Below, in pieces: positions 22,181-32,863 of a DNA stretch of 64,000 bases. The translations under genes were made by a program, and so were the position numbers. Below the pieces are notes generated by a model. That model saw nothing but the letters and a program-made list of their open reading frames with translations, was not told where the DNA came from and did no database searches. The stretch's first letter is position 1; each line of letters opens with the position of its first letter. Source of the DNA: Anadara kagoshimensis (Eukaryota; Mollusca; Bivalvia; Arcoida; Arcidae); the NCBI GenBank assembly GCA_021292105.1, contig CM037869.1, positions 38,076,655 through 38,140,654 of the forward strand. Direction: 5' to 3'.

Positions 22181-22559
22181 CCAGTTCCGAACAGGGTTTC
22201 ATATAAGCGCTGCTGCAGACGTCATCCACAAGCAGAGGAAATAAAATTTTTGTGTTGTAATAATACAAATGTTTACTGATTCCAAAATATCGACACTTGT
22301 CCTCAAAAACACGTGCTAGTATGTTTTCTTGAAAATAGCATTTCCGTGATCACGATTTGTTTACATCGTTAAACTAGGTCACCAACAATCTGCCGACCTG
22401 TCCTGCACATACATTTAGGAAGCGGTTGAAGTTTATATTATTTAAACAATTAATGCCCATACATTCAAGTAGAAGCAAATTGAGAAAGTTATTTTGCGAT
22501 TCTTTTAATTGAACGGGATTGAAATTTTAGATTATTCGGTAGTAAAAATTCGGAACTGG
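22181..22559. mobile_element. Possible MITE with CCAGTTCCGAA ends
   Basis: CCAGTTCCGAA and its exact inverted copy TTCGGAACTGG are placed 379 bp apart, end to end, with TA directly outside both. The inverted repeat is only 11 bp and no second copy exists in the window, so chance is possible. Confidence 0.45.
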
Positions 22560-23095
22560 TATCCTCGACCGTCCGTGATTCGAGACTCTAATAGAAAACG
22601 AACTAAATTTGCTAACGCAACAAGAATTTGAGAGCTGAAAAATAGACAACTGATTTTTCTGGATAGTTTCACAGTAAATACCTAAATTTTGTCTTTAATG
22701 CATGAAATCGTCACTGCAGGGACGATGCTCGCGTATAATAACTGAAAACAAAAATGGCCTCGAATCTTAGGACGCTCTCGATTTTAGGACGGTCGACGAT
22801 AAAACAACTGTACTTCACCATTAACATGAAACGGGAATATTGTGAGTGATAATCAGCAGTTAATTAAAACCCAGATTAACAGCAAATGATCCAGTTACAT
22901 ACAACCGCTAGAATGTACCCCTTCATAGCGATGGTAGGATCTGCAAAACTCTACTTTCTCTCTATCCGAAATGACAAAACGATCGGGTACAACTTTTTTA
23001 CATTTTAATTACCGATTGTCTTTTTCATATATTTATGAAATTATTATTTTCTACCATTTTATTTAGCAATACATGGTTTGGTACATTGTTTCTTT
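22560..23095. other. No feature seen
   Basis: Unique-looking sequence without supported gene. Confidence 0.4.
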
Positions 23096-23098
23096 TTC

Positions 23099-23190
23099 CA
23101 AAAAAAAAAAAAAAAAAAACATCCGTCGGACTATGCATAGATCGACCACCCCCCACCCCACCCCACAACCCCCCCCCCCCCCCTCCCCCC
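23099..23190 (+). repeat. A-run and C-rich tract
   Basis: About 20 A followed, after 30 bases, by CCCCCCACCCCACCCCAC and long C-runs. The proline- and glycine-rich frames across it are not genes. Confidence 0.9.
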
Positions 23191-23271
23191 AATTTTCGGT
23201 TATATTCTGTCTTGCCACAACACAATTTTCCCAACTACGCTGTACAACAGCACGACAGTGCTATGTTTTAG

Positions 23272-23560
23272 ATGGGCTCCAGTGGCCAAGTGGTTTAAAG
23301 TATGCATTTACAGATCACAGGGCCTCTCAAATCGATCGCCTAAGTGGCAGAGTGGTCTCTGGATCATAGCACCTCTCAAATTGCCTGGGTCAAATCCATC
23401 TCAACCACATCCTAGAGTTAGGAAGTTTGTCAGTTCGCTTGTCCAAAGTCTGTGGTTTTTCTTTATGGGCACTCTATTTTCTCCACCATCAATGAACTGA
23501 CTGCTGTAATATAAATGAAATACTCTTGACTTGGTGTAAAATACACTTATTCAACTCACG
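23272..23560 (+). mobile_element. SINE family B with doubled head
   Basis: The head GGGCTCCAGTGGCCAAGTGG is followed by a second head-like block (CCTAAGTGGCAGAGTGGTCT) before the body (GTTAGGAAGTTTGTCAGTTC), GGCACTCTATTTTCTCCACC and the tail (AATATAAATGAAATACTCTT). Either two copies share one body or the head was duplicated. Confidence 0.75.
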
Positions 23561-23655
23561 TCAACTCTCCATTACCTAAAACTTTATCTATTTTTCATTT
23601 TTGATGATACATGTACTATTATTTTGGATCCACTAGGTATAATACATGTACGATA

Positions 23656-24217
23656 CGGGTCTGTCAAAAGTTTAACACCAAGCAAGCGATTTAGTGCCGT
23701 ATCAACGGCTCTTCTTTGCCCTATCTCAACAGTCTTTCAGCACTTGAAACCACTGCAGTAGCTCAGTTGGTAGAGTGCTCGCTCCATAAGTGGGAGGTCG
23801 TGGGTTCGAACCCCGACCGGGTCTGACCCAAGACTTGAAAGTGGGTAGTGACCGTTCTTTCCCCAAGCAGTCTGCATTACAAAATGAAAGTCACAGTTCT
23901 TTCGGATGGGAATTTAAAATAAACGAGGTCCTGTGTCACTGTGGGCTTGGCACGCTAAAGAACCCTGCTGTATAATGCCATCAGCGCAATGCACGGGCAA
24001 AATTTCTGCACCTTTACCTATAGCTGGCGACGTCTCAATATAAGTGAAATATTCTTGACTGGGACGTTAAACACCATTACTCACTCAATCACTCACTTTC
24101 GGCACTTGATATCTATCTCCCAACAGCATTAATTTGGTCACTAGCTATCAATACCTCATCTATTCAGCAGCCGAACTTCTTTTTCCTTAGCTTAGGGCTA
24201 AACTTTCGACGGGCCTG
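23656..24217. mobile_element. MITE family G, split by a SINE
   Basis: The left end CGGGTCTGTCAAAAGTTTAA and right end (opposite strand) CAGGCCCGTCGAAAGTTTAG are inverted repeats flanked by TA (23654-23655, 24218-24219). The family A SINE at 23748-24096 lies inside, so the MITE itself is about 200 bp and came first. The second copy, at 56959-57172, has the same ends and a similar length (214 bp). Confidence 0.8.
23748..24096 (+). mobile_element. SINE family A, full length, young
   Basis: Full-length: the head contains TAGCTCAGTTGGTAGAG and box B GGTTCGAACCC, and the anticodon-loop position reads CAT, so it is tRNA-Met-like. The body includes GTCTGACCCAAGACTTGAAA, and the tail ATATAAGTGAAATATTCTTG and GGGACGTTAAACACC with a TCACTCA repeat end. 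The target duplication is 13 bp with one mismatch (23735-23747, 24097-24109). It differs from the 24581 copy at roughly twenty positions by eye. The 61-codon frame inside is a by-product. Confidence 0.93.
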
Positions 24218-24469
24218 TACCGTATTTGCTCAGTATCCTTAAGGGTTCATAGTAATTTTATGTATCTAATGACTTTGAGAAGATTTATCTTCCTTTTTAT
24301 ACTATCTTAAAATTATGAGTATTGTGTTTTCACTGACGTCATCCATCGGTTTGTTTAAAATGTTGGAATTTTTACCTCTGAAATAATGATAGTGTAGTAG
24401 AATATGAAACAGAACTGTATTAGTCATCTTCACAAAAATGAATCATAAAATTAAATATTTGATAAAGTA

Positions 24470-24562
24470 GTCTGTGTTAATAGTAGACAATGACAGATTA
24501 TCTCCCTTTAGACAATGGCCAATTATCTCTCTTTAAACAAATGACAGATTATCTCCCTTGAT
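24470..24562 (+). repeat. Three-copy short tandem repeat
   Basis: GACAGATTATCTCCCTTTAG, GGCCAATTATCTCTCTTTAA and GACAGATTATCTCCCTTGAT lie about 33-36 bases apart. Confidence 0.8.
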
Positions 24563-24580
24563 TATGATTTTCAAGTTGAG

Positions 24581-24919
24581 TGAGTGAGTAATGGTGTTTA
24601 ACGTCCCAGTCAAGAATATTTCACTTATATCGAGACGTCGCCAGCTATAGGCGAAAGTGCAGAAATTTTGCCTGTGCGTTGCGCTTATGGCATTATACAG
24701 CAGGGTTCTTTAGCGTGCCAAGCCCACCGTGACACGGGACCTCGTTTGTTTTAAGTTCCCATCCGAAAGAACCGTGACTTTCATTTCGTAATGCCGAGTG
24801 CTTGGCGAAAGAACAGTCACTACCCACTTTCAAGTCTTGGGTCAGACCCGGCCGGGGTTCGAACCCACGACCTCCCACTTACGGAGCGAGCACTCTACCA
24901 ACTGAGCTACCGCAGTGGT
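24581..24919 (-). mobile_element. SINE family A, full length, youngest copy
   Basis: Same layout as the 23748 copy on the other strand. It is flanked by an exact 15-bp target duplication, GATTTTCAAGTTGAG (24566-24580 and 24920-24934). The perfect duplication and close match to the 23748 copy mark it as a recent insertion. With that copy it forms a large inverted pair with about 485 bases between. Confidence 0.95.
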
Positions 24920-24934
24920 GATTTTCAAGTTGAG

Positions 24935-25240
24935 GGTTTGATAATATATATTATTTGAGGGTTTAATTCAATTGAATTATTATCTCCTTTTTGTAAATTT
25001 TAAGTTTATATAAAGCCTAAATTATTTACTTACAGTTTGTTTCTTATGGATATGATTTTACAGCCCTTTACACAACCTAACTTTTTTGACATTTATTCCC
25101 TTTTTCAAATCTGACCTTGTCATTTAACTGTGTCATCTACAAACATTAATTTATTATGGGTAATTTGGTATTCCATTTCTGAAAAATCTTTTTTGCTTTT
25201 AAAAAGTCTTTATGGAAACTATACAGCAATCATTATAATT
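24935..25240. other. AT-rich, no feature seen
   Basis: No gene or repeat supported. Confidence 0.4.
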
Positions 25241-25242
25241 AT

Positions 25243-25355
25243 TACTTTTTTCTGCAGAAATCATTAAAATCATTAAAAATTATTACTTTTTTACATAAAT
25301 CATTAAAAATTATTACTTTTTTTCGCAGAAATCATTAAAAATATTATTTTTTCAT
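25243..25355 (+). repeat. Short tandem repeat
   Basis: AAATCATTAAAAATTATTAC recurs three to four times with ACTTTTTT blocks between. Confidence 0.75.
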
Positions 25356-25689
25356 AATTAATGGGGTTTTATCGCGGACTGATTGATGGAGCGTATATGC
25401 ATGATCATGTGACAGATGTAAGCGGATTCAGCAGAGCAAATCGCTGTATTTTTATGAGATAGATTTACATTATTGATAACATCACCTGATGACAATATTT
25501 TTGTGTCTATCAGGTCACATATTGTGTTTCATGTTCTATGTTTCTTTGTGAATTCACTAGATAATTTGTCTATCTTTCCTGTATCAGACCTACGAGTTTG
25601 TCACATGTTACATATACAATATTAATCAATTTTGAAGCATGATCACGTCTTGTGCAGTACAAAAACTAGAAAATGAAAAAAGCTTTTCC

Positions 25690-25850
25690 CCGATGTGACT
25701 TCATATGATATTACATATTATTTATATTTTTTCCTGGAGAAATTCCTTCGAGATATTCCGTGTTTGATATGCGACTTAACTCGATATCCCGTATTTTTTT
25801 CCAGGGGAAAAATCCTTGGAGACACTTTATGTTTGATATTTTTTCCGGTT
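25690..25850 (+). repeat. Diverged two-copy duplication
   Basis: Paired blocks TTTTTTCCTGGAGAAATTCC / TTTTTTCCAGGGGAAAAATC, then GAGATATTCCGTGTTTGATA / GAGACACTTTATGTTTGATA, about 85 bases apart. Confidence 0.6.
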
Positions 25851-26021
25851 AACTCATTTCCATGGATTTGTTTGTTTGATAATTTTTACTGCAAATTATT
25901 TTTCAGATTAAAATTCCCAATGGGATCTCGATTTTTTTTCTCTCCGTGAAACAATTTCTAGATAGGAAAAGATAGATAGTACAGGAATCAATACATTTGT
26001 TTTTTCTTCCTGAAACAAACC

Positions 26022-26231
26022 AATTGACGTTTTGCCGACCACGCCCACAATGTTCCGACACTGGCCGCCATCACAGTACCAAAGCAGCATCAAGGCAACT
26101 AATGACATGCTAGTGTCAGTGACGTCATTAAACGGCACAATTCTGTCCGAGTTTTCATTCTTTTTGCATCTAATTCAAGCATGTTAGACTTTTGTCTGAA
26201 CATTGTGGGCGTGGCCGGCGATACGTCAGTT
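26022..26231. mobile_element. Short MITE with 38-bp inverted ends
   Basis: 26022-26060 and 26193-26231 are inverted repeats matching at about 32 of 38 positions; the core CCACGCCCACAATGTTC is exact. The GC-rich ends stand out from the AT-rich surroundings. The interior holds TGACGTCA (26120-26127), the palindromic CRE motif. No clear target duplication was seen, so the superfamily is unassigned. Confidence 0.7.
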
Positions 26232-26685
26232 ATTCTTCTCTTGCTTATGATGTATTTGTTTTCAAGTTTTATGGCCATCATCACAATACTGATGTTGTCT
26301 CTGTCTCCAGGATGACCCTGAATATTTTTGACATTACATTGTTCTATGTTCCTTTCATTTTCAATTTTGTTTTCACATGTGGTGGATAGCGAGCTAAACA
26401 GGAGATGCTTACCTTTATGGAGCACCTGGCCTCATGTTAAACTCAATTTTTTCCAGTCTCAGAAGTTTTTATTTTGCTTTTACTTTTACACAGATAAATA
26501 GATACCTATACATGTTTTTGTACAAGAAAGAGGAAGGGGAGGGGGTCAGCCCTTTTTTTAACATCAAGATATGAGCAGTAAAAAGTTATTTGTTGAAAAC
26601 AGAAAAACATTCAGTTATTTGGTTACTTAACAAGGGTAAATAAACTGTTACGGTTTTTGATTTACAACTAAAACACAAGTATGTT
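26232..26685. other. No feature seen
   Basis: Frames here on both strands overlap the MITE or are short; nothing recognisable. Confidence 0.4.
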
Positions 26686-26689
26686 ACAA

Positions 26690-26815
26690 GTAAACGTGAC
26701 AGGTATGACAACCGACAATTATCACCCATTGGATGTTTTTTTCAGTTACGACAAGTAATCATTGGTCATTGGACGTTTTACAGCTGTGACAGGTGATCAT
26801 TGTAGGCCGGACATT
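26690..26815 (+). repeat. Short degenerate tandem repeat, ~55 bp
   Basis: The block GACA..TATCA..CATTGGA.GTTTT recurs two to three times (ATTATCACCCATTGGATG, TAATCATTGGTCATTGGACG, TGATCATTG). Confidence 0.6.
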
Positions 26816-27229
26816 TCCCTTATGTTTAAGTAACATGTCCGATTATGCTGTTAAGTGGTCAGTGACATCGTGAACTTTTGATTTATTTTTCAAGGTCATA
26901 CGGAAAATGTTATGAAGATTAAGGACACTGATATGGATATTTTGATGTGCATATTGTTTATATTGATTATTTATTTATTGTTGGTGTTAGTTTATTTTTT
27001 CATCAGAAATTGTGTTACTTTGCACTCAAATATTTAGGGCATACATTCTTAATTCAACAATGATAAGACTTTGTTATTGGAATGTTTCCTGAGCAGCACT
27101 ATTTTCTGTTTGTTATAAATTTTGCAAATTTAAAGAAAATGTATTCGAAAAAAATTATTGTAGGGTTTCATTTTGTTGTTCATGTAACAGCAGTTTTGTT
27201 ACTACCATGGCTGCAGCTTCTTGAGCTTT

Positions 27230-27620
27230 TGATTTGATTTTGGACTATGACATGTGCCTCTTGCTGGTAAACCCATGGTTTCAACAGCCTGTAGTTTAAG
27301 CTGGTGTGATAAACAATACCTGGAAACCCATTGCATTGCTCCATAAGGCTTATAGTTTTGGTAAAGGTTGTTGGCAAAGTCATTGCTCTACTAGGCTATT
27401 GATTCTGAGTAGGTAGTTTTTCCACAAGACTGAAAATGCGTTGCATTGCTTTAAAAGGTTTATTGTTATTGGTTGGCTTAAGGCAGGCTATGGATAATTT
27501 GAAGCAGTTGCCCACAAGACTGATTAATTAAACCCCTTTGTTTAGCTCCAAAATGCTTATGGTTGTTGGTACAGCCATTGCTCCGCAAGGCTGTGGTTAT
27601 TGTTTTGAATCTAGTACCAC
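27230..27620 (+). repeat. Degenerate tandem repeat, ~110 bp
   Basis: CATTGCATTGCTCCATAAGG, GCGTTGCATTGCTTTAAAAG and GCCATTGCTCCGCAAGGCTG with following GGTTGTTGG-like blocks. Copies are old. Confidence 0.5.
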
Positions 27621-28475
27621 AGAATTTCTTTTAGTTTGTAATGGGAATCCCTCTAACGACACATAAACAGTACGAGTTTAAAAAATTTATCATTCAGACT
27701 TTTGGTGCAGGTCCTTATACGGCTCATTTGACTTTCCATTTAAGAATGAAGGGCTGATTATTTTTCTTTAGGTACGTTTTTCAATATTTTGAAAAGACTT
27801 GTTAACACAGGAACAACATTAATTTTATATTTCACTTTTCATATGAAACAAAATCCCTTTCAATTAAAACATATGTATATACATGCTCGTTTAATTTAGT
27901 TACCTGTATGTAACTAGCTCAAGGTGTATGTTTTCACCTTAAAAAAGAAATTGCTTTATACCTGCAACTTCATGTTTTTGTACTTTTGTCCTTTAATAAT
28001 ATCCACTGATTACGATCTTAATTTAAGGCATGCTTGACAAAGTTTCGTTCATTGATATATCGGCAGTTTTACAGTTGAGTACTGTACGGTTCGTTATCGT
28101 CGACAGTCCACGTGTGAGCCGTAATATATTCATGGTATTTCCGTGAATTACTTATTCATTCTGTTTGAGAATAAATCATTGTTTTGAGAACCAGAACGAC
28201 AGCACCTTATGTTTAAATTGGCAGTCATCCGTGGTCTATATCAAATTTGAACAATGCTTTATTAAAAATATATGTGTTAAAAGGTATATTGTTCTGCAAG
28301 GAGTCATAATACCCCTACTACTGTTATCACAATATTTATTACATTTATTTATACTTAGTTTGTATTGTCTGGTTACTGTTTTTGTTGAGGTATTCATTAT
28401 GTACAGTCGATCAGACACTCGCCAAGTGGTATATCGGGGCATACTGATCTTTTTATATTCGAAATGAATAGATAC
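27621..28475. other. No gene recognised
   Basis: Overlapping plus and minus frames of 90-100 codons lie at 28165-28508, with no recognisable motif. The plus one is rich in hydrophobic residues as expected from AT-rich DNA. Confidence 0.4.
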
Positions 28476-28479
28476 TATC

Positions 28480-28925
28480 GATACTGCAACATGGGATTGG
28501 TGAAACACTGAGAGAAAAATGTTTTGTGCTGGTTACACATTCTCAGAGGACAGGTAATTGTGATGATGGTTTTTTTGTGTGTGAACATTTATTCTAAATA
28601 AATTCAAGAGGAAAGGTAAATTTGATGGCTTTTGTTTTGTGAATACTGGGGCATTGTGATATTCTAAATAAATAGTTATTGCAAAATGGAATCGGTGAAA
28701 CACGGAGAAAGATGTTTTGGTCCTGTTTACCTATTCCTGGAGGACAGATAAACATGATGGTTCTTGTTTTGTGAATATTGGGGCATTGTCATATTTTTAT
28801 GTTCAAAATAAATTAATATTGCAACATGGAATTGAAAAACACTAAGGAAAATGTTTTGGTCCAGTTTATGTTTTCCCAGAGGAGAGGGTAATAATGGTGG
28901 TTTTTGTTTTTGTGAACAATTCATT
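28480..28925 (+). repeat. Tandem repeat, ~140-195 bp
   Basis: Three units with TTGCAA.ATGGAAT.GGTGAAACAC, then AATGTTTTGGTCC, then TTTTGTTTTGTGAA. Unit starts are near 28493, 28688 and 28829. Confidence 0.75.
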
Positions 28926-28939
28926 ACACGATAAGCAAT

Positions 28940-29405
28940 CTTTTCCTGTTTGTTTTTCTTTTTTCCTGTTAATATTGAAATATTTTCTTTTGGAAATTTC
29001 TACCTGTGTAACGCCAAACCATCCATTATTTAGCTTGGCAGATTGTGGGTTCAAACCCTTTGCAGATCCAGAATATTTTTTCTTTCCTTGTTATACAAGC
29101 TTGTTAGTAATATTGAAATATTTCAGAAGGAAATTAAAACCTGTTGAACCTCAAACCATCTAATCTTTAGCATTGCAGACTGTGGGTTCAAACCCTTTTT
29201 GGTTCCAGCATGTTTTTCTTTTTTTCCTGTTATTCAGCCTTGTTGTTTGGAATATTGCAATATTTTAGAGGGAATTAACATCCAATCTTTAGCATGGTAG
29301 ATTTTGGGCCCAGACCCTTTGCGGGATCCAGAATATTTTTCTTTCCTGTTTTACAAGCTTGTTAGTAATATTGAAATATTTCAGAAGGAAATTAAAACCT
29401 GTGTA
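28940..29405 (+). repeat. Tandem repeat, ~130 bp, with box B-like motif
   Basis: Units carry GCAGACTGTGGGTTCAAACC, CCAGAATATTTTTCTTTCC and AATATTGAAATATTTCAGAA. The GGGTTCAAACC core resembles a tRNA box B, so the unit may derive from a tRNA-headed SINE. Confidence 0.75.
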
Positions 29406-29514
29406 ACACGATATAAAATAAAACAATTACTCATTGTTTGTGTGTAATCATGTGTTTTTGGGCGTAACACAAGTGGACTAATTTTTTGTTTTGTAATATA
29501 ACTGTACTATGTCT

Positions 29515-29955
29515 GTTTCAACTTTTTCTGGGGTTTTGTCAAAAATTTTACTTGTAAAGTACATTCGAGAAAAAGAAGAATTTTTTACAGGGGTTTTATC
29601 AAAATTTTACTTAGCACAGTCAAACCTGTGTATAAAGACCACCCAAGGGAATCAGTTAAAGTGGCCTTTATGGGCATGTGGTCTTTATATACAGGTTCAA
29701 ATAATATGAAAAAACAACAATTGGGATACAATTTTACCTGTCTTTATAAGCAGATGTCCCTTATAGAGGTGACCTTTAAGGCAAGTTGGATTGTACAGGG
29801 AAATTGGGAATTTTGAGGGAATAGGTATCAAAAATTTTATGTATAAAGTATGTGGAAAAGAAATTTTATCTTAGGTTTTGTCAAAATTTGCTTGAAAATA
29901 GATGGAAGAGAGGAATTTTTGTGGGTTTTATTAAAATTTTATGTGTAAATGTGTA
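29515..29955 (+). repeat. Degenerate tandem repeat interrupted by a MITE
   Basis: GGGGTTTTGTCAAAAATTTTAC, with GTAAA and AAGAAATTTT-like blocks, recurs about every 70-80 bases on both sides of the family K MITE at 29617-29795. Confidence 0.55.
29617..29795 (+). mobile_element. Palindromic MITE family K, copy 3
   Basis: CAGTCAAACCTGTGTATAAA at the left and GGCAAGTTGGATTGTA at the right, with internal AACAACAATTGGGATACAAT. Diverged, and TA is visible only at the right side. Confidence 0.85.
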
Positions 29956-31130
29956 CATCTAAATTTTTACATAATTAGATTTAATCTAGTTGGTTAAAAA
30001 GAATTTATGGTAATTAAAACAAATAAATAAATAAAAGCTACTAATAATCAGTATTTTGAAATGGAAAGCGGAAAATAATTATTATTGAAAATTATTTTAT
30101 TGTGTAATAGCGGAATTGAATAGCGATAGATGTAATAAATTATTGAAAACAAAATAAATGGAATATTAAATCATATGGAAAAATGTATTCAAAATATTTT
30201 ACAAATAATTGTAAATTATTAAATATTTTGTAATGTAATACTTGAAGCTGGAAAATAATCTGTCAGCCAAAACCGTCATTGGCTACTAACTTCTGAGAAA
30301 TTTTTTCAAAATTAACTTTTTTTAAGCAAATTTGTGAAAATACACTTAAAATTTATAATAATATTTAAAATTTAAAATATAGGATCGTACTTTGGAAATT
30401 TGGCTTCTTTGTGGAAGAAAATAATATATTATTTATTAATAATCATTACATGATTTAATTATGATATTTTCCCTCGTTTGTTTCATGTTCACTATGATGG
30501 TTTACTGTCTGTTTAGGGGCAACATATTTATAAAATGATGTCACAATGAAATTTTTTATGTACTAAAAATAATTTTGACATAATGACATGCATTTTATTC
30601 ATGTATGTACTGATTTATTTTCCCTTTCCCGATATGGAAAATTCTTTTTTAACCTAGGTACAATGATTAATTTACCACTACTATAGTTGAGCTGATAAGA
30701 GTTTCTGCTTTGTACATTGACATTGATCTTGGGTCCAAACCTGAGCCAGAATTGGCTTAGCCTAAACTGGACTGGTTTGAATGGTGGTTTATGTCCTTTT
30801 ACAGGAATTTATCAAGGGTCTATTTAGGGCCAAAACATTCCCAATGGAAAAAAGTTGATATTTCCCAAAATCGGTTGAGAAAATTCCCAATTAGAAAATT
30901 GTGTTGTTTTTAAATGAAAACGAAAGTAAATTTTGTGAAAGCACCCCCAATCAGCCGAAGTCTGCCCATGAATATGGCTGCTTTTCTCAATCTGCAATAA
31001 ACTCAACAAACTAAAAGCATTAGATTTAATCATTAATGGTATCAAAAATGATGTTGAAGTTTTCCCACAATGAGCAAAAAGTTGATAGTTTTTCCCAATT
31101 TTTTAGTTAAGGGCCTTTTCCCAAAATCTC
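29956..31130. other. AT-rich DNA, little seen
   Basis: Very AT-rich to about 30650. A weak tRNA-head-like stretch is at 30676-30760 (TTGAGCTGATAAGAGTTTCT, GGGTCCAAACC). From 30830 to 31130 two TTCCCAAT-type blocks about 240 bases apart suggest an old repeat that I cannot assign. Confidence 0.35.
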
Positions 31131-31133
31131 TGT

Positions 31134-31325
31134 CTTAGTGAAGATGCTTTCACTTAAATCCAGGTCAATTTTAGACTGGTGGAAGATACCAAAAACACTG
31201 ACCTTCAGGAAGTGAATTGACAGGCTTTCACACACTAGAGATCTGCCTGAGTTAGATTTTGGCCTAGGCTATTAAAGATCCTGTGATTCTTAAGCACGTG
31301 CTTCATTGAGGCCTCGCTGTCTCAT
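31134..31325 (-). mobile_element. SINE family B
   Basis: Plus strand shows the tail GATGCTTTCACTTAAATCCA, the body TTCAGGAAGTGAATTGACAG and CACACTAGAGATCTG, then the head with GGCCTCGCTGTCTC at the right. A second partial piece (TTAGTCAAA-free body, CAAACTCCCTCAGATTAAGA) follows at 31345-31415. Confidence 0.65.
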
Positions 31326-32042
31326 TTAGGAAACATCTAAAGATTGACCAAACTAACAAACTCCCTCAGATTAAGATTGAGTGGGATTTTGACCTAAGTT
31401 GCGGCAGGCGCTATGGTCAGTAGTTAATAATGAATAGAGCAAATAGAACATATGGCATGAGAACAACATAAAATGACTTTGCTGATCCAAACTCCCCAAA
31501 TATCCCCTTCAGCAGAATATTTCTCCATGTATTATGTGGGAAAGATTATCCAAAAACAGTCACACTTGTAAAAAGTCATTCAGGCCCCTTTAACCTATAC
31601 CAATATCTTTTTGATTCAAAACTGTCGGTGCAAATATATCAATTACTGTTAGGAAAACACATAAAGTTTTTTATGTATAGATATTTTTACCTGTGATTTT
31701 CGATTCTTATTGTCATACCTGCGGAGTTAAGTAAATTTTAATATGTATGGCAAGGTATCCCAGCATTCAACAGGAAAAAAATGCGCACCTGTCACAAGTT
31801 GTAATAAAATTGTGAATTTATATTCCAGAGGCCTCTATGGAAAAATCCCGCCGACCACAAATTACATCATTAATTGAGAATTGAATGTGGGCGGGAAAAT
31901 AGGATGTTACAAGGAATGAATAAGAACTTTTAAAAGTACAAACATCTTGTTAATTTTTCAATATAAAGAAAGTGATTATAAAATGATTTAAGATATTTCA
32001 TTCTGGCCTCTTAATAATACTTTAAATATTTTGTTAATTTGT

Positions 32043-32215
32043 GTTGAGTCGAGTAATGTTGTTTTACGCCCCAATCAAGATTCTATAATTTATATTAAGA
32101 CAGTCAGTTCAGTAATGGTAAGGTAAACTGGGGTGGTCTTTGAAAACTACCAAATTTTGGCAAGTCATGTGACAAACTTAGTCACACCAGGGACTGCCCT
32201 TAATTTGTAGCTTTT
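32043..32215 (-). mobile_element. SINE family B, tail and body
   Basis: Plus strand: GTTGAGTCGAGTAATG, CCCCAATCAAGATTCTATAA, AAACTACCAAATTTTGGCAA, AACTTAGTCACACCAGG. The head is missing. Confidence 0.55.
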
Positions 32216-32242
32216 ACTTTTAACTATAACAGCTACCTTGAT

Positions 32243-32420
32243 CAATATAGCTTAGTGGCAAAGCATTAGACTTTAAACCCAACAGTAATGTGTTGAAATC
32301 CCAGCCTGGAGTGCTTACCTCTCTGGAAAAATCTGGCCTCATTTCCCTGGTGGGCGTTCACATGTTTAACTTGATTGCCAGATTTCCAAGTCTTATATAG
32401 ACTTTGCTTTTGGGATTGTG
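32243..32420 (+). mobile_element. SINE with tRNA-Lys-like head
   Basis: TATAGCTTAGTGGCAAAGCA followed by TTAGACTTTAAACC and a box B-like TTGAAATCCCAG. The body (TCTGGCCTCATTTCCCTGG) is not shared with A or B. Single copy here, so its end is uncertain. Confidence 0.45.
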
Positions 32421-32863
32421 GTTTGGAAATGGACTCATTTGTGTGTACTTGATAAATTTTGAGAGTTCTGCACTGTACTTAAAAAAGAGGGGAGTAAATA
32501 GAATATATTAAGGATTGTCAAACCGGATGTTTCAACAAATGTTAAAGTCATTAGCAAAATTTTGAAATAAATGATATTTGCGGTTTTATGCTTAGAAACA
32601 AACATTTTCATTTTGATAATTCTTGTTTTATTCTTTAATTTTTTTATATTAATTTATTTATTTCTATTTTTATTTTTTTTTTTTTGACATCCGTATTTGA
32701 ATTTTCAAGATTGATTGTCAAGACGTTACATGGGTATATATTTTCTTTAAATAATTTAACAATGATGTCATATCCTGGTTAAACCCTGTTAAAAACTTGA
32801 CGATTTTAACTCGCAGTCATGTCCTATTCTTTCATAAAGTCCATTTTTCTAGTGTGGCTGAGT

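Noticed and set aside
23025-23369. Proline- and glycine-rich frames
   Set aside because: Made by C-runs and an A-run; no coding signal outside them.
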